Source of the DNA: Luedemannella flava
GTDB lineage: Bacteria; Actinomycetota; Actinomycetes; Mycobacteriales; Micromonosporaceae
Reading direction: 5' to 3'
Assembly: GCF_039528515.1 (NCBI RefSeq)
Contig: NZ_BAAALT010000020.1
Span: 1 to 64,000, forward strand
Length of the DNA: 64,000 bases
Part shown: piece by piece, positions 15,379-24,167 of the stretch
Numbering within the stretch: the first letter of the stretch is position 1
Layout of the letters: each line of letters opens with the position of its first letter
Program-made: the position numbers and the translations under genes
The notes under the pieces: model-generated
Databases searched by the model: none
Told to the model about the DNA's origin: nothing
What the model saw: the letters and a program-made list of their open reading frames with translations, nothing else

Positions 15379-15875
15379 CAGTACCTCCCGTGCGCGGTCG
15401 AAGCGGACATGGCGGTCCGCAGGGTGGCCAGAGCCCGCGAGGCGTGTGCGCGCACGGTGCCCTCCCGGCATCCCAGGTACTCGGCGATCTCGGCGTCCGT
15501 CCGCCCGTCGTAGTAGCGCAAGGCGACGACGGCGCGCTGCTTCGGTGGCAGCGAGGCGATGCGGCGGACGAGGTCGTCGCGCACGCCGTAGGCGCCCGCG
15601 TGGTCGGGCAGGTGCGGGGACGCGGCGTCCAACGAATCATGGGTCAGCGGGACGGTCCGGCGGGTTCGCCGTCGGGACCGCAGGCACTCGTTGACCACCA
15701 TGCGTTTGAGGTACGCCTCGGGATGCTCCATCGCGACAATGCGCTGCCAGCGGCCGTGCGCGCGGACCAGGACGTCCTGGACGACGTCCTCGGCCAGGTG
15801 CGCGTCGCACGCCACGACCATCGCGAAGCGCAGTAACGCGGACACCCGCGTCCTGAGGTACTCGTCGAATGTCAT
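15378..15875 (-). CDS. ECF RNA polymerase sigma factor, SigE family
   Basis: A 165-residue two-domain sigma factor. Region 2 holds ACDAHLAEDVVQDVLVRAHGRW (about 25-46). Region 4 holds LPPKQRAVVALRYYDGRTDAEIAEYLGCREGTVRAHASRALATLR with its helix-turn-helix. The short length and MTFDEYLRTRVSALLRFA start match the actinobacterial SigE-like (SigE70) ECF group. ATG 15875 follows a GGGGG tract. It is co-transcribed and coupled with the membrane protein downstream, so it probably responds to an envelope signal. The tandem DUF4360 secreted genes further downstream could belong to the same regulon. Confidence 0.88.
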   Translation of the reverse strand: MTFDEYLRTRVSALLRFAMVVACDAHLAEDVVQDVLVRAHGRWQRIVAMEHPEAYLKRMVVNECLRSRRRTRRTVPLTHDSLDAASPHLPDHAGAYGVRDDLVRRIASLPPKQRAVVALRYYDGRTDAEIAEYLGCREGTVRAHASRALATLRTAMSASTAHGRY

Positions 15876-15956
15876 CCATCCCCCCACGCCCGTTACCGCT
15901 ACAACCCGCGACGCCACGGATCTGTTGAGTCGGGCGCGGACATTTTCGTGGAGAAA

Positions 15957-16128
15957 CGCCACACGTCGAGACCACTCGCGGCGGGCAGCGCGCCACCTAT
16001 GCACGGTTGGCGGCCGTCGAGCCCGCCAGATGCCCACGTCGACATCGCAGGGACCGTGCCATCCCGCCAGAAGCGCACATGTGACGAAGCGGGACGCGGC
16101 CTTGGCGGCCACGTGTGCACATCAGGCG
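15957..16128. repeat. Five dispersed 22-bp repeat units between sigma gene and ilvC
   Basis: Units of the CGCCA...GCAC...TGGCG family start at 15957 (degenerate), 15991, 16024, 16065 and 16107, at spacings of 34, 33, 41 and 42 bases. The best copies, 15991 and 16065, keep both CGCCA and the GCAC core at unit positions 11-14. They lie upstream of the sigma gene and beyond the ilvC terminator, outside any gene. Confidence 0.75.
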
Positions 16129-16153
16129 CGGGGCAGCAGCGGGGCGGAGACAG

Positions 16154-16190
16154 CTGTGCCGGGGCGACCAGCATGGTCGCCCCGGCACAG
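16154..16190 (-). terminator. Terminator of the ilvBNC operon
   Basis: A perfect 17-bp stem (16154-16170 with 16174-16190) and a GCA triloop, 20 bases beyond the ilvC stop. No U tract. Confidence 0.8.
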
Positions 16191-16209
16191 GCTGGGAAGC
16201 TCGGACGGG

Positions 16210-17223
16210 TCAGGCCGTCTCGGTGATCGGGCGGTCGACCCAGCTCATCATGGCGCGCAGCTTCTTGCCGGTCTCCTCGATCGGGTGCGCGGCACCCTCC
16301 TCGCGGAACTTGGTGAAGTTCGGGCGGCCGCCCTCGTCCTCGGCGATGAGCTCCCGGGCGAAGTCGCCGTTCTGGATCTCGCTGAGGATCTTGCGCATCT
16401 CGTCCTTGACCGCCGCGTTGATGACGCGCGGGCCACGGGTGTAGTCGCCGTACTCGGCGGTGTCGGAGACGCTGTAGCGCATCCGGGCGATGCCGCCCTC
16501 GTACATCAGGTCCACGATCAGCTTGAGCTCGTGCAGGCACTCGAAGTACGCGACCTCGGGGGCGTAGCCGGCCTCGGTGAGCACCTCGAAGCCGGTCTGC
16601 ACCAGCGCGGAGGCGCCGCCGCAGAGGACGGCCTGCTCGCCGAAGAGGTCGGTCTCCGTCTCCTCCTTGAACGTGGTCTTGATGACGCCGGCGCGGGTGC
16701 CGCCGATACCCTTCGCGTACGACAGGGCCAGGGCGAGCGCGCCGCCCGTGGCGTCCTGCTCGACGGCGACGAGCGCGGGGACGCCCTTGCCGTCGACGAA
16801 CTGGCGACGGACCAGGTGGCCCGGGCCCTTCGGGGCGACCATGCAGACGTCGACGTCGGCCGGCGGCTCGATGAGCCCGTACCGGATGTTGAGGCCGTGG
16901 CCGAAGAAGAGCGCCTTGCCCGCGGACAGGTTGGGGGCGATCTCGTCGGCGTAGACGCGACGCTGCACCGTGTCGGGCGCGAGGATCATGATGACGTCCG
17001 CCCAGGCGGCGACCTCGGCCGGCGTGCCGACCTCCAGACCCTGCTCGGCGACCTTCGGGCGGCTCTTCGAGCCCTCGGGCAGGCCGATGCGCACCTCGAC
17101 ACCGGAGTCGCGCAGGCTCAGCGAGTGCGCGTGGCCCTGGCTGCCGTACCCGATGACCGCGACCTTGCGGCCCTGGATGATCGACAGGTCGGCGTCATCG
17201 TCGTAGAACATTTCCACAGCCAT
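16210..17223 (-). CDS. ilvC: Ketol-acid reductoisomerase
   Basis: A 337-residue class I KARI converting acetolactate and acetohydroxybutyrate to dihydroxy acids with NADPH and Mg2+. The Rossmann signature GYGSQGHAHSLSLRDSGV lies near 25-42. The knotted C-terminal domain holds GIGGTRAGVIKTTFKEETETDLFGEQAVLCGG with metal-binding acidic residues and ECLHELKLIVDLMYEGG. ATG 17223 has AAAGGAAG upstream. It is third in the ilvB-ilvN-ilvC operon; an intercistronic hairpin precedes it. Confidence 0.95.
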   Translation of the reverse strand: MAVEMFYDDDADLSIIQGRKVAVIGYGSQGHAHSLSLRDSGVEVRIGLPEGSKSRPKVAEQGLEVGTPAEVAAWADVIMILAPDTVQRRVYADEIAPNLSAGKALFFGHGLNIRYGLIEPPADVDVCMVAPKGPGHLVRRQFVDGKGVPALVAVEQDATGGALALALSYAKGIGGTRAGVIKTTFKEETETDLFGEQAVLCGGASALVQTGFEVLTEAGYAPEVAYFECLHELKLIVDLMYEGGIARMRYSVSDTAEYGDYTRGPRVINAAVKDEMRKILSEIQNGDFARELIAEDEGGRPNFTKFREEGAAHPIEETGKKLRAMMSWVDRPITETA

Positions 17224-17271
17224 CCGCTGGCTTCCTTTCGGGTAACTCCGCTTGCTTGAAACTGTCTTCCA

Positions 17272-17309
17272 GGACCCGGGCGGGCCGGTGGCCGGCTCCG
17301 CCCGGGTCC
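17272..17309 (-). promoter_or_regulatory. Intercistronic hairpin between ilvN and ilvC
   Basis: A 12-bp perfect stem (GGACCCGGGCGG with CCGCCCGGGTCC) with an internally pairing GC-rich loop, in the 91-base gap between ilvN and ilvC. It could attenuate read-through or stabilise the ilvC message, setting unequal expression within the operon. Confidence 0.5.
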
Positions 17310-17314
17310 AGTTG

Positions 17315-17830
17315 TCAGGACGCCGCGCGCAGCACCGGCGCGGTGATCGAACGGGCGCCGCGGCCGATCGCGACCAGGCCCGACTGCACCATCTCCTTGA
17401 TGCCGTACGGCTCGAGGTCGCGCAGGAGCGCGTCCAGCTTCTCCGGCGTACCCGTGGCCTCGATGATGAGGGCGTCCGGCGATACGTCGACGACGCGGGC
17501 ACGGAAGAGCGAGACGGTCTCCAGCACCTGGGACCGTATCGCGCGGTCGGCGCGAACCTTGACAAGGAGCAGCTCGCGTTGCACCGCGGCGGCCGGCTCC
17601 AGCTCGACGATCTTGAGGACGTTCACCAGCTTGTTGAGCTGCTTGGTGACCTGCTCCAGCGGCGACTCGTCGGCGTTGACCACGATGGTGATGCGCGAGA
17701 CCTCGGGGTGCTCCGTCTCCCCGACCGCCAGCGAGTCGATGTTGAACCCACGGCGGGAGAAGAGACCGGCCACTCGTGCCAGTACTCCCGGCTTGTTCTC
17801 CACGAGAACGGAAAGGGTGTGCTTGGTCAT
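17315..17830 (-). CDS. ilvN: Acetolactate synthase small (regulatory) subunit
   Basis: A 171-residue regulatory subunit with an N-terminal ACT domain (LSVLVENKPGVLARVAGLFSRRGFNIDSLAVGETEHPEVSRITIVV) and a C-terminal dimerisation half. It confers valine feedback inhibition on, and activates, the catalytic IlvB subunit. Normal length for actinobacterial IlvN. It starts 11 bases after the ilvB stop with a weak AGGTG site, so expression probably depends on the operon. Confidence 0.94.
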   Translation of the reverse strand: MTKHTLSVLVENKPGVLARVAGLFSRRGFNIDSLAVGETEHPEVSRITIVVNADESPLEQVTKQLNKLVNVLKIVELEPAAAVQRELLLVKVRADRAIRSQVLETVSLFRARVVDVSPDALIIEATGTPEKLDALLRDLEPYGIKEMVQSGLVAIGRGARSITAPVLRAAS

Positions 17831-17841
17831 CTCGGTTACAC

Positions 17842-19737
17842 CTACAGCTCGTCGTCGTCGAAGGCAGGGCGCATGCCCCGGGCGAACAGGATCTCGTCGT
17901 TGCTGGTGCCGGCGGCCACCATCGGCCACACCATGGCGTCCTTGCCGACGACGAAGTCGATCACCACCGGGGCGTCGTTGATCGACATGGCGGCCTCGAT
18001 GGTCTTGTCCACGTCGGCGGCGGTCTCGCAGCGCAGCCCGATGCAGCCCAGCGCCTCGGCGAGCTTCACGAAGTCCGGGATGCGGTGCTTGTGGGTGCCC
18101 AGGTCGGTGTTGGAGTAGCGCTCGTTGTAGAACAGCGTCTGCCACTGGCGCACCATGCCCAGGTTGCCGTTGTTGATCACAGCGACCTTGATCGGGATGT
18201 TCTCCAGCGCGCAGGTGGCCAGCTCCTGGTTGGTCATCTGGAAGCAGCCGTCGCCGTCGATCGCCCACACCGTGGTGTCCGGCTTGCCGACCTTGGCGCC
18301 CATGGCCGCCGGCACGGCGTAGCCCATGGTGCCGGCGCCGCCGGAGTTCAGCCAGGTGTACGGCTTCTCGTACGAGACGAACTGGGAGGCCCACATCTGG
18401 TGCTGGCCCACGCCCGCCGCGTAGATCGCGTCCGGCCCGGCGATCTCGCCCAGCCGCTTGATCACGTACTGCGGGGCGAGCGTGCCGTCCGTCGGCTCCT
18501 CCCAGCCCAGCGGGTACCGCGAGCGCACGTCCTTCAGCTGGCTCACCCACGGCGAGATGTCCGCCCGGTGGCCGGCCTTGTACTCCGCCTCCAGCGCGCC
18601 GATCAGCTCGTCGATGACGTAGCGCGCGTCGCCCACGATCGGCACGTCCGCGGTGCGGTTCTTGCCGATCTCGGCCGGGTCGATGTCGGCGTGGATGATC
18701 GCCGCGCCCGGCGCGAAGCTGTCCAGCTTGCCGGTCACCCGGTCGTCGAACCGGGCGCCCAGCGCGATGAGCAGGTCGGCCTTCTGCAACGAGAGGACCG
18801 CCGCGACCGTGCCGTGCATGCCGGGCATGCCCATGTGCTGGTCGTGGCTGTCCGGGAACGCGCCGCGGGCCATCAGCGTGGTGACCACCGGCATGCCGGT
18901 CAGCTCGGCCAGCTTGCGCAGCGACGCCGAGGCGTGCGCCTTGAGCACGCCGCCGCCGACGTACAGCACGGGCCGGCGGGCCGTCGCCATGAGGCGGGCG
19001 GCCTCACGGATCTGCTTGCCGTGCGGCTGCAGCGTCGGGCGGTAGCCCGGCAGCTCCAGCGTCGGCGGCCAGCTGAACGTGGTCTGCGCCTGCAGCACGT
19101 CCTTCGGCAGGTCCACCAGGACCGGACCGGGCCGGCCGCTGCCGGCCAGGTGGAACGCCTCGGCGAGCACGCGCGGGATGTCCTCGGGGCGCTGCACCAG
19201 GTAGTTGTGCTTGGTGATGGGCAGCGTGATGCCGTGGATGTCCGCCTCCTGGAAGGCGTCCGTGCCGATCGCGGCGCGCGCGACCTGGCCGGTGATCGCG
19301 ACCATGGGCACCGAGTCCATGTACGCGTCGGCGATGGGGGTCACCAGGTTGGTCGCGCCCGGGCCGGAGGTGGCGATGCAGACGCCGACCTTGCCGGTGG
19401 CCTGCGCGTACCCCGTGGCCGCGTGGCCGGCGCCCTGCTCGTGGCGCACCAGGATGTGGCGCACGCGGGAGTCGAAGAGCGGGTCGTACGCGGGCAGGAT
19501 CGCGCCACCGGGGATGCCGAAGGCGACCTCGACGTCGAGCGCCTCGAGCGACCGGACGAACGACTGGGCGCCGGTGAGGGTCTCGACCGACGGGGTGACG
19601 GTGGCCGCCGGCGGGTGGGGCCGTACCCCCGCCGCGACGGTGAGCGGCGACGGCGCGCCGGTCGCGGGCGGTGTCGGCGTAGCGCCGCTGCCCGGTCGGG
19701 TCTTGGCTGATTCGCTGGGTGACTTCATCGCGTCCAT
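17842..19737 (-). CDS. ilvB: Acetolactate synthase large (catalytic) subunit
   Basis: A 631-residue ThDP enzyme starting the branched-chain pathway: pyruvate plus pyruvate or 2-oxobutyrate. About 50 Pro/Ala-rich residues precede the catalytic core. FGIPGGAILP and the catalytic Glu in RHEQGAGHAA mark the PYR domain. FDDRVTGKL lies in the central FAD domain. GDGCFQMTNQELATC...NNGNLGMVRQWQ is the ThDP-Mg motif. ATG 19737 or 19728 is possible, neither with a perfect site; 19737 is nearer the leader. The upstream leader region encodes an attenuator peptide. Confidence 0.94.
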   Translation of the reverse strand: MDAMKSPSESAKTRPGSGATPTPPATGAPSPLTVAAGVRPHPPAATVTPSVETLTGAQSFVRSLEALDVEVAFGIPGGAILPAYDPLFDSRVRHILVRHEQGAGHAATGYAQATGKVGVCIATSGPGATNLVTPIADAYMDSVPMVAITGQVARAAIGTDAFQEADIHGITLPITKHNYLVQRPEDIPRVLAEAFHLAGSGRPGPVLVDLPKDVLQAQTTFSWPPTLELPGYRPTLQPHGKQIREAARLMATARRPVLYVGGGVLKAHASASLRKLAELTGMPVVTTLMARGAFPDSHDQHMGMPGMHGTVAAVLSLQKADLLIALGARFDDRVTGKLDSFAPGAAIIHADIDPAEIGKNRTADVPIVGDARYVIDELIGALEAEYKAGHRADISPWVSQLKDVRSRYPLGWEEPTDGTLAPQYVIKRLGEIAGPDAIYAAGVGQHQMWASQFVSYEKPYTWLNSGGAGTMGYAVPAAMGAKVGKPDTTVWAIDGDGCFQMTNQELATCALENIPIKVAVINNGNLGMVRQWQTLFYNERYSNTDLGTHKHRIPDFVKLAEALGCIGLRCETAADVDKTIEAAMSINDAPVVIDFVVGKDAMVWPMVAAGTSNDEILFARGMRPAFDDDEL

Positions 19738-19768
19738 GCCTTCGCGTGAGTGGCTGTCCGGATCCAAC

Positions 19769-19799
19769 AAAAAAGCCCGGGTGCCGGAGCACGCGGGCT
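19769..19799 (-). terminator. Attenuator terminator in the ilvB leader
   Basis: On the minus strand AGCCCGCGTGC pairs with GCACCCGGGCT (one C/C mismatch, TCCG loop) and is followed by TTTTTT. It lies about 30 bases before the ilvB start, directly after the leader-peptide hairpin, as expected for ribosome-mediated attenuation. Confidence 0.85.
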
Positions 19800-19827
19800 A
19801 GCGCATCGACCTGGGGTCGACGCGCTA
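19799..19827 (-). promoter_or_regulatory. Pause hairpin of the ilvB attenuator
   Basis: A 13-bp stem (TAGCGCGTCGACC with GGTCGATGCGCTA, one G-U wobble, three-base loop) overlaps the leader-peptide stop codon and abuts the terminator. It matches the 1:2 stem of a classic attenuator. Confidence 0.75.
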
Positions 19828-19869
19828 TCGGAGAAGTACTCGGACGAGCCGGGTGTGCGACATGACCAC
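19825..19869 (-). CDS. ilvB leader peptide (attenuator ORF)
   Basis: A 14-codon ORF, MVMSHTRLVRVLLR then TAG, from GTG 19869 with GAGG six bases upstream; an in-frame ATG follows two codons later. Six of the last seven codons include CTC GTC CGA GTA CTT CTC, so starvation for Leu or Val tRNA would stall the ribosome over the first arm of the hairpin. Same size and layout as the cimA leader, though Val/Leu rather than Leu/Ile. Confidence 0.75.
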   Translation of the reverse strand: MVMSHTRLVRVLLR

Positions 19870-19922
19870 AGACTGCCTCATCTCATGCCGCGCGTCAACT
19901 CATCTCACATCGTGGTGAACGA

Positions 19923-22148
19923 TCATGGCTCACTGGGGTCTACCAGGGACTCCGCGTCCGCGCCCGCCAACAGAGCCTCCACCCGCTCGGCGGGCATGGC
20001 CCGGCCGAAGAGATAGCCCTGACCGAGGTGGCAACCGGCCTGCTCGACGATCGAGCGCTGGTCATCGTCCTCGACACCCTCGGCGACGACCTGCAGCCCG
20101 AGCCGCTCGCCCAACTGCACCACGATGTCCACGAGCGGGCCGGCCGTGGTGGGCGTCACTCCCTCGCCGCCCGGGCGGGCCGGCTCGGCCACCAGCTCAC
20201 GGTCGATCTTGATGACGTCGACGGGCAGCTTCCACAGCTGGCCCAGCGACGAGTAGCCGGAGCCGAAGTCGTCCAGCGCGACCCGCACGCCCAGCTCCCG
20301 CAGGGCGGCCAACGGGCGGGCCAGCTCCTCGATATCGTCCGCCACGCTCTGCTCGGTGACCTCGATCACGAGCCGCCGCGGCGGCACGTGGTGCTCGCGC
20401 AGCACCTCGGCGACGTGCTCGGCGTAGCGCAGGCCCCGCAGCTCCCGCACGGACACATTCACCGCGAGCCACAGGTCGTGGCCCTCGGCGAGCCAGAGGG
20501 AGAGCTGGTGGCAGGCCTCGTGCACGGTCCACCGGCCCAGCTCGCCGATCATGCCGATCTCCTCAGCGACCGGGATGAACTCCCCCGGCGGCACCGGACC
20601 CAGCTCGGGATGGCGCCAGCGCAGCAGCGCCTCCACACCGACCGGCTTCCCGCCGGGCAGCGCGACGACGGGCTGGTAGCTCAGGCTCAGCTCCTTGCGA
20701 CCGATCGCCCGGCGCAGGCCCTGTTCGAGGGTGACGCGGCGGCGGATCCAGCCGTCGTACGTGCTGTCGTAGTGCTGCACCCGGCTCTTGCCGCCCTGCT
20801 TGGCCACCCGCAGCGCCACGTCCGCGTGCCGGAACACGGTCAACGGCTCGCCGCTGGCCAGGCCGATGCTCGCCGTGATGTCGACGGTCACCCCGCCCAC
20901 CTGGTACGGCCGGGACAGGACGACGAGCAGCCGGTCGGCGACCGTGCGGGCGACCTCCTCGGGCGCCCAGGTCAGCACCGCGAACTCGTCGCCGCCGAGG
21001 CGCACCGCCACGTCGCCGGGGCGGATGCTGGCCCGCAGCCGCCGGCCCACCTCCAGCAGGACGGCGTCGCCGACCTCGTGACCGTGCAGGTCGTTGATGT
21101 TCTTGAAGCCGTCCAGGTCGATCGCGACGACGGCGGCCAGGCCCCGGGCGGGGCGCTCGTGGCGCAGCAGCTCGGTCAGGCGCCGCCGGTTGCCAAGGTT
21201 GGTCAGCGGATCCGTGTACGCCATGACGCGGAAGTGCTTCTCGCTGACCTCCAGCTTGTCGGCGTGCCCGCTGACGTCGCGCAGCGCGATGGTCAGCCGG
21301 GCGAACAGCGACAGGAGGACGGCGGCGCCGGCGATCGCGCTCACCGCCGCGAGCTGCCCGGTGGTGATCAGCTCGAAGGCCGCGGCGACGAACGCCGCGC
21401 CGACGCACAGGGTCAGCCACAGGTGGTTCGGCTGGCGCTCGGCGACCGTCGCGACCTCGGCGCCCGAGCGGCCCACGAGGATCGCCGCGACCGCGATGCA
21501 CACGCAACCCACGCTGACCGGGATGACGGAACTGCCCGCACGCACGGCCTCGGGAAAACAGCACACGAGTACGCCCGCGAGGCCGCCCACCGCGACCAGG
21601 GCGGCGCCGAGGGCCGCGAGCACGGCGAACCGCCGCGGCGTGACCGCCCGCGCCGCGGTCATGACGGCGAGCCCGGCCACGCACGCGGCCACGGCAGCGG
21701 GCAGGGCGATCACCAGGAACCGGGCGGTCAGGCCGGGCGTCAGCGGGTCGTCGGCGATCGCGATGAACGCGATCCAGCCCACGAAGAAGATACTGGAGCC
21801 GAGGATGAACCCGTCCAGCCCGTGGCGCAGCTTGGCCCGGGCGCCGGCGTCGGGGCCGAGCAGGTCGAGCAGGCCGATCACGAACGGCGCCGCGGCCAGG
21901 ACGCCGCCGACCGCGGCCGTCCAGGCGACCGGCGTCGCCCGGTCGGCGCCGTGCGCCGCAAGGGCGGTCACCGCGAGCGCGACCGCGCTCGCGGCCATCC
22001 CCACACACAGCCACACGTACGCCCGCCGCCACGCGTCGCGGAGCGCGCGCAGCGCGCCGAGCACCGCGAGGACGCACAGGACGGCGACTCCGCCGCCGGC
22101 GAACGCGGTGATCTCCACAATGGAGCGGAGCCCGGGGGTGAGGGGCAC
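19923..22148 (-). CDS. Membrane GGDEF-EAL cyclic di-GMP signalling protein
   Basis: A 741-residue protein with a multi-helix N-terminal membrane region (about eight hydrophobic segments up to residue 305), a GGDEF domain with an intact LGGDEFAV signature (about 380-387), and an EAL domain with VEALLRWRHPELG (about 505) and DDFGSGYSSLGQLWKLPVD. Both catalytic motifs look intact, so it may synthesise and degrade cyclic di-GMP. The transmembrane region is not a known 7TMR or MHYT pattern by eye. The GTG start has no strong ribosome site. It lies upstream of the ilvB leader on the same strand, and the ilvB promoter may lie near or within its 3' end. Confidence 0.88.
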   Translation of the reverse strand: MPLTPGLRSIVEITAFAGGGVAVLCVLAVLGALRALRDAWRRAYVWLCVGMAASAVALAVTALAAHGADRATPVAWTAAVGGVLAAAPFVIGLLDLLGPDAGARAKLRHGLDGFILGSSIFFVGWIAFIAIADDPLTPGLTARFLVIALPAAVAACVAGLAVMTAARAVTPRRFAVLAALGAALVAVGGLAGVLVCCFPEAVRAGSSVIPVSVGCVCIAVAAILVGRSGAEVATVAERQPNHLWLTLCVGAAFVAAAFELITTGQLAAVSAIAGAAVLLSLFARLTIALRDVSGHADKLEVSEKHFRVMAYTDPLTNLGNRRRLTELLRHERPARGLAAVVAIDLDGFKNINDLHGHEVGDAVLLEVGRRLRASIRPGDVAVRLGGDEFAVLTWAPEEVARTVADRLLVVLSRPYQVGGVTVDITASIGLASGEPLTVFRHADVALRVAKQGGKSRVQHYDSTYDGWIRRRVTLEQGLRRAIGRKELSLSYQPVVALPGGKPVGVEALLRWRHPELGPVPPGEFIPVAEEIGMIGELGRWTVHEACHQLSLWLAEGHDLWLAVNVSVRELRGLRYAEHVAEVLREHHVPPRRLVIEVTEQSVADDIEELARPLAALRELGVRVALDDFGSGYSSLGQLWKLPVDVIKIDRELVAEPARPGGEGVTPTTAGPLVDIVVQLGERLGLQVVAEGVEDDDQRSIVEQAGCHLGQGYLFGRAMPAERVEALLAGADAESLVDPSEP

Positions 22149-22311
22149 GGGTCACACTCTGCCCTATCCCGCACCCGCGTGGGAGATCCCGTGCGCGTCC
22201 GGTGGATACCGGACACCCGGGCACGGAACTCCCTGATCATGACTCCCGCCCCGTGGACGCTGCGCGTGCCGGTGACTTGCCGTTCCGGCCAGCGGTGCCA
22301 CACTTGGGCAC

Positions 22312-24159
22312 ATGCCGCAGCTCCGTTCCACCACGTCCACCTCGGGCCGCAACATGGCCGGCGCCCGGGCCCTCTGGCGGGCCACCGGGATGACCGACGC
22401 CGACTTCGGTAAGCCGATCGTGGCCGTCGCCAACAGCTTCACCCAGTTCGTCCCCGGCCACGTCCACCTGCGCAACCTCGGCGCGCTGGTCAGCGAGGCG
22501 ATCGAGGAGGCCGGCGGCATCGGCCGCGAGTTCAACACGATCGCGGTGGACGACGGCATCGCCATGGGTCACGGCGGCATGCTGTATTCCCTGCCGTCCC
22601 GCGAGCTCATCGCCGACGCGGTGGAGTACATGGTGCAGGCGCACTGCGCCGACGCGCTGGTCTGCATCTCCAACTGCGACAAGATCACCCCGGGCATGCT
22701 GCTCGCCGCGCTGCGGCTCAACATCCCGACGGTCTTCGTCTCCGGCGGCCCGATGGAGGCCGGCAAGACCGTCTCCATCGACGGCGTCGTGACCCACAAG
22801 CTCGACCTGATCGACGCCATGATCGCCGCCGCCGACGAGAAGGTCACCGACGCGGAGCTGGACACGATCGAGCGCTCCGCCTGCCCCACCTGCGGCTCGT
22901 GTTCCGGAATGTTCACCGCGAATTCGATGAACTGCCTCACCGAGGCCATCGGCCTGTCACTGCCGGGCAACGGCTCGACGCTGGCAACCCACGCCGCGCG
23001 CCGCGAGCTGTTCACCACGGCGGGTCGCCTCGTGGTGGACCTGGCCCGGCGCTACTACGCGGGCGACGACTCCTCCGTGCTGCCCCGGGCCATCGCGACC
23101 CGGTCGGCGTTCGAGAACGCGGTGGCGCTCGACGTGGCCATGGGCGGCTCGACCAACACCGTGCTGCACCTGCTGGCCGCCGCCCGCGAGGCCGAGCTCG
23201 ACTTCGGCGTCGCCGACATCGACGCGATCTCCCGCCGGGTGCCCTGCCTGTCCAAGGTCGCGCCGAACACGCAGAAGTACCACATGGAGGACGTGCACCG
23301 GGCCGGCGGCATCCCCGCCCTGCTCGGCGAGCTGGACCGGGCCGGCGCGCTCAACCGCGACGTGCACGCCGTGCACTCCCCCGACCTGGACACCTGGCTG
23401 GGCGAGTGGGACGTGCGCGGCGGCAGAGCCAGCGAGCAGGCCATCGAGCTGTTCCACGCCGCCCCCGGCGGGGTGCGCACCACCGAGCCGTTCTCCACGA
23501 CGAACCGGTGGAAGACGCTCGACACCGACGCCGCCGACGGCTGCATCCGCGACATCGCGCACGCGTACTCGGCGGACGGTGGGCTGGCCATCCTGCACGG
23601 CAACCTGGCGCCCGACGGCTGCGTCGTGAAGACCGCCGGCGTGCCCGAGGAGAACCTGCGCTTCACCGGGCGGGCCCGGGTCTTCGAGTCCCAGGAGTCG
23701 GCGGTCGAGGGCATCCTCAACAAGTCCGTCGTCGCCGGCGACGTCGTGGTCATCCGCTACGAGGGCCCCAAGGGCGGCCCCGGCATGCAGGAGATGCTCT
23801 ACCCCACGTCGTTCCTCAAGGGGCGCGGGCTGGGCCGCGCCTGCGCGCTGATCACCGACGGGCGCTTCTCCGGCGGCACGAGCGGCCTGTCGATCGGGCA
23901 CGTCTCCCCCGAGGCGGCCGGCGGCGGCCTGATCGCCCTGGTCGAGGAGGGCGACGAGATCGCCATCGACATCCCGGCCCGGTCGATCGCGCTGAACGTC
24001 GCCGACGACGTGCTCGACGCGCGGCGGATCGCCCAGGAGAAGCGCGACCGGCCGTACACGCCGGTCGACCGCGAGCGACCCGTGTCCGCCGCCCTGCGCG
24101 CGTACGCCTCGATGGCCACCTCCGCCAGCGACGGCGCCTACCGCCGCGTCCCGGAGTAG
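22312..24159 (+). CDS. ilvD: Dihydroxy-acid dehydratase
   Basis: A 615-residue iron-sulfur dehydratase, the next step after IlvC for Val, Leu and Ile. Cluster and substrate motifs are NSFTQFVPGHVHL, the Cys of VCISNCDKITPGML (about 122) and ACPTCGSCSGMFTANSMN (about 191-208), followed by KVAPNTQKYHMEDVHRAGG and RFSGGTSGLSIGHVSPEA. The domain layout, length and local sequence are like the E. coli enzyme, the oxygen-sensitive [4Fe-4S] type, judging from recalled sequence. Transcribed opposite to ilvBNC. No strong ribosome site precedes the ATG. A large AT-rich palindrome begins eight bases after its stop. Confidence 0.95.
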   Translation: MPQLRSTTSTSGRNMAGARALWRATGMTDADFGKPIVAVANSFTQFVPGHVHLRNLGALVSEAIEEAGGIGREFNTIAVDDGIAMGHGGMLYSLPSRELIADAVEYMVQAHCADALVCISNCDKITPGMLLAALRLNIPTVFVSGGPMEAGKTVSIDGVVTHKLDLIDAMIAAADEKVTDAELDTIERSACPTCGSCSGMFTANSMNCLTEAIGLSLPGNGSTLATHAARRELFTTAGRLVVDLARRYYAGDDSSVLPRAIATRSAFENAVALDVAMGGSTNTVLHLLAAAREAELDFGVADIDAISRRVPCLSKVAPNTQKYHMEDVHRAGGIPALLGELDRAGALNRDVHAVHSPDLDTWLGEWDVRGGRASEQAIELFHAAPGGVRTTEPFSTTNRWKTLDTDAADGCIRDIAHAYSADGGLAILHGNLAPDGCVVKTAGVPEENLRFTGRARVFESQESAVEGILNKSVVAGDVVVIRYEGPKGGPGMQEMLYPTSFLKGRGLGRACALITDGRFSGGTSGLSIGHVSPEAAGGGLIALVEEGDEIAIDIPARSIALNVADDVLDARRIAQEKRDRPYTPVDRERPVSAALRAYASMATSASDGAYRRVPE

Positions 24160-24167
24160 CCCGCCTG

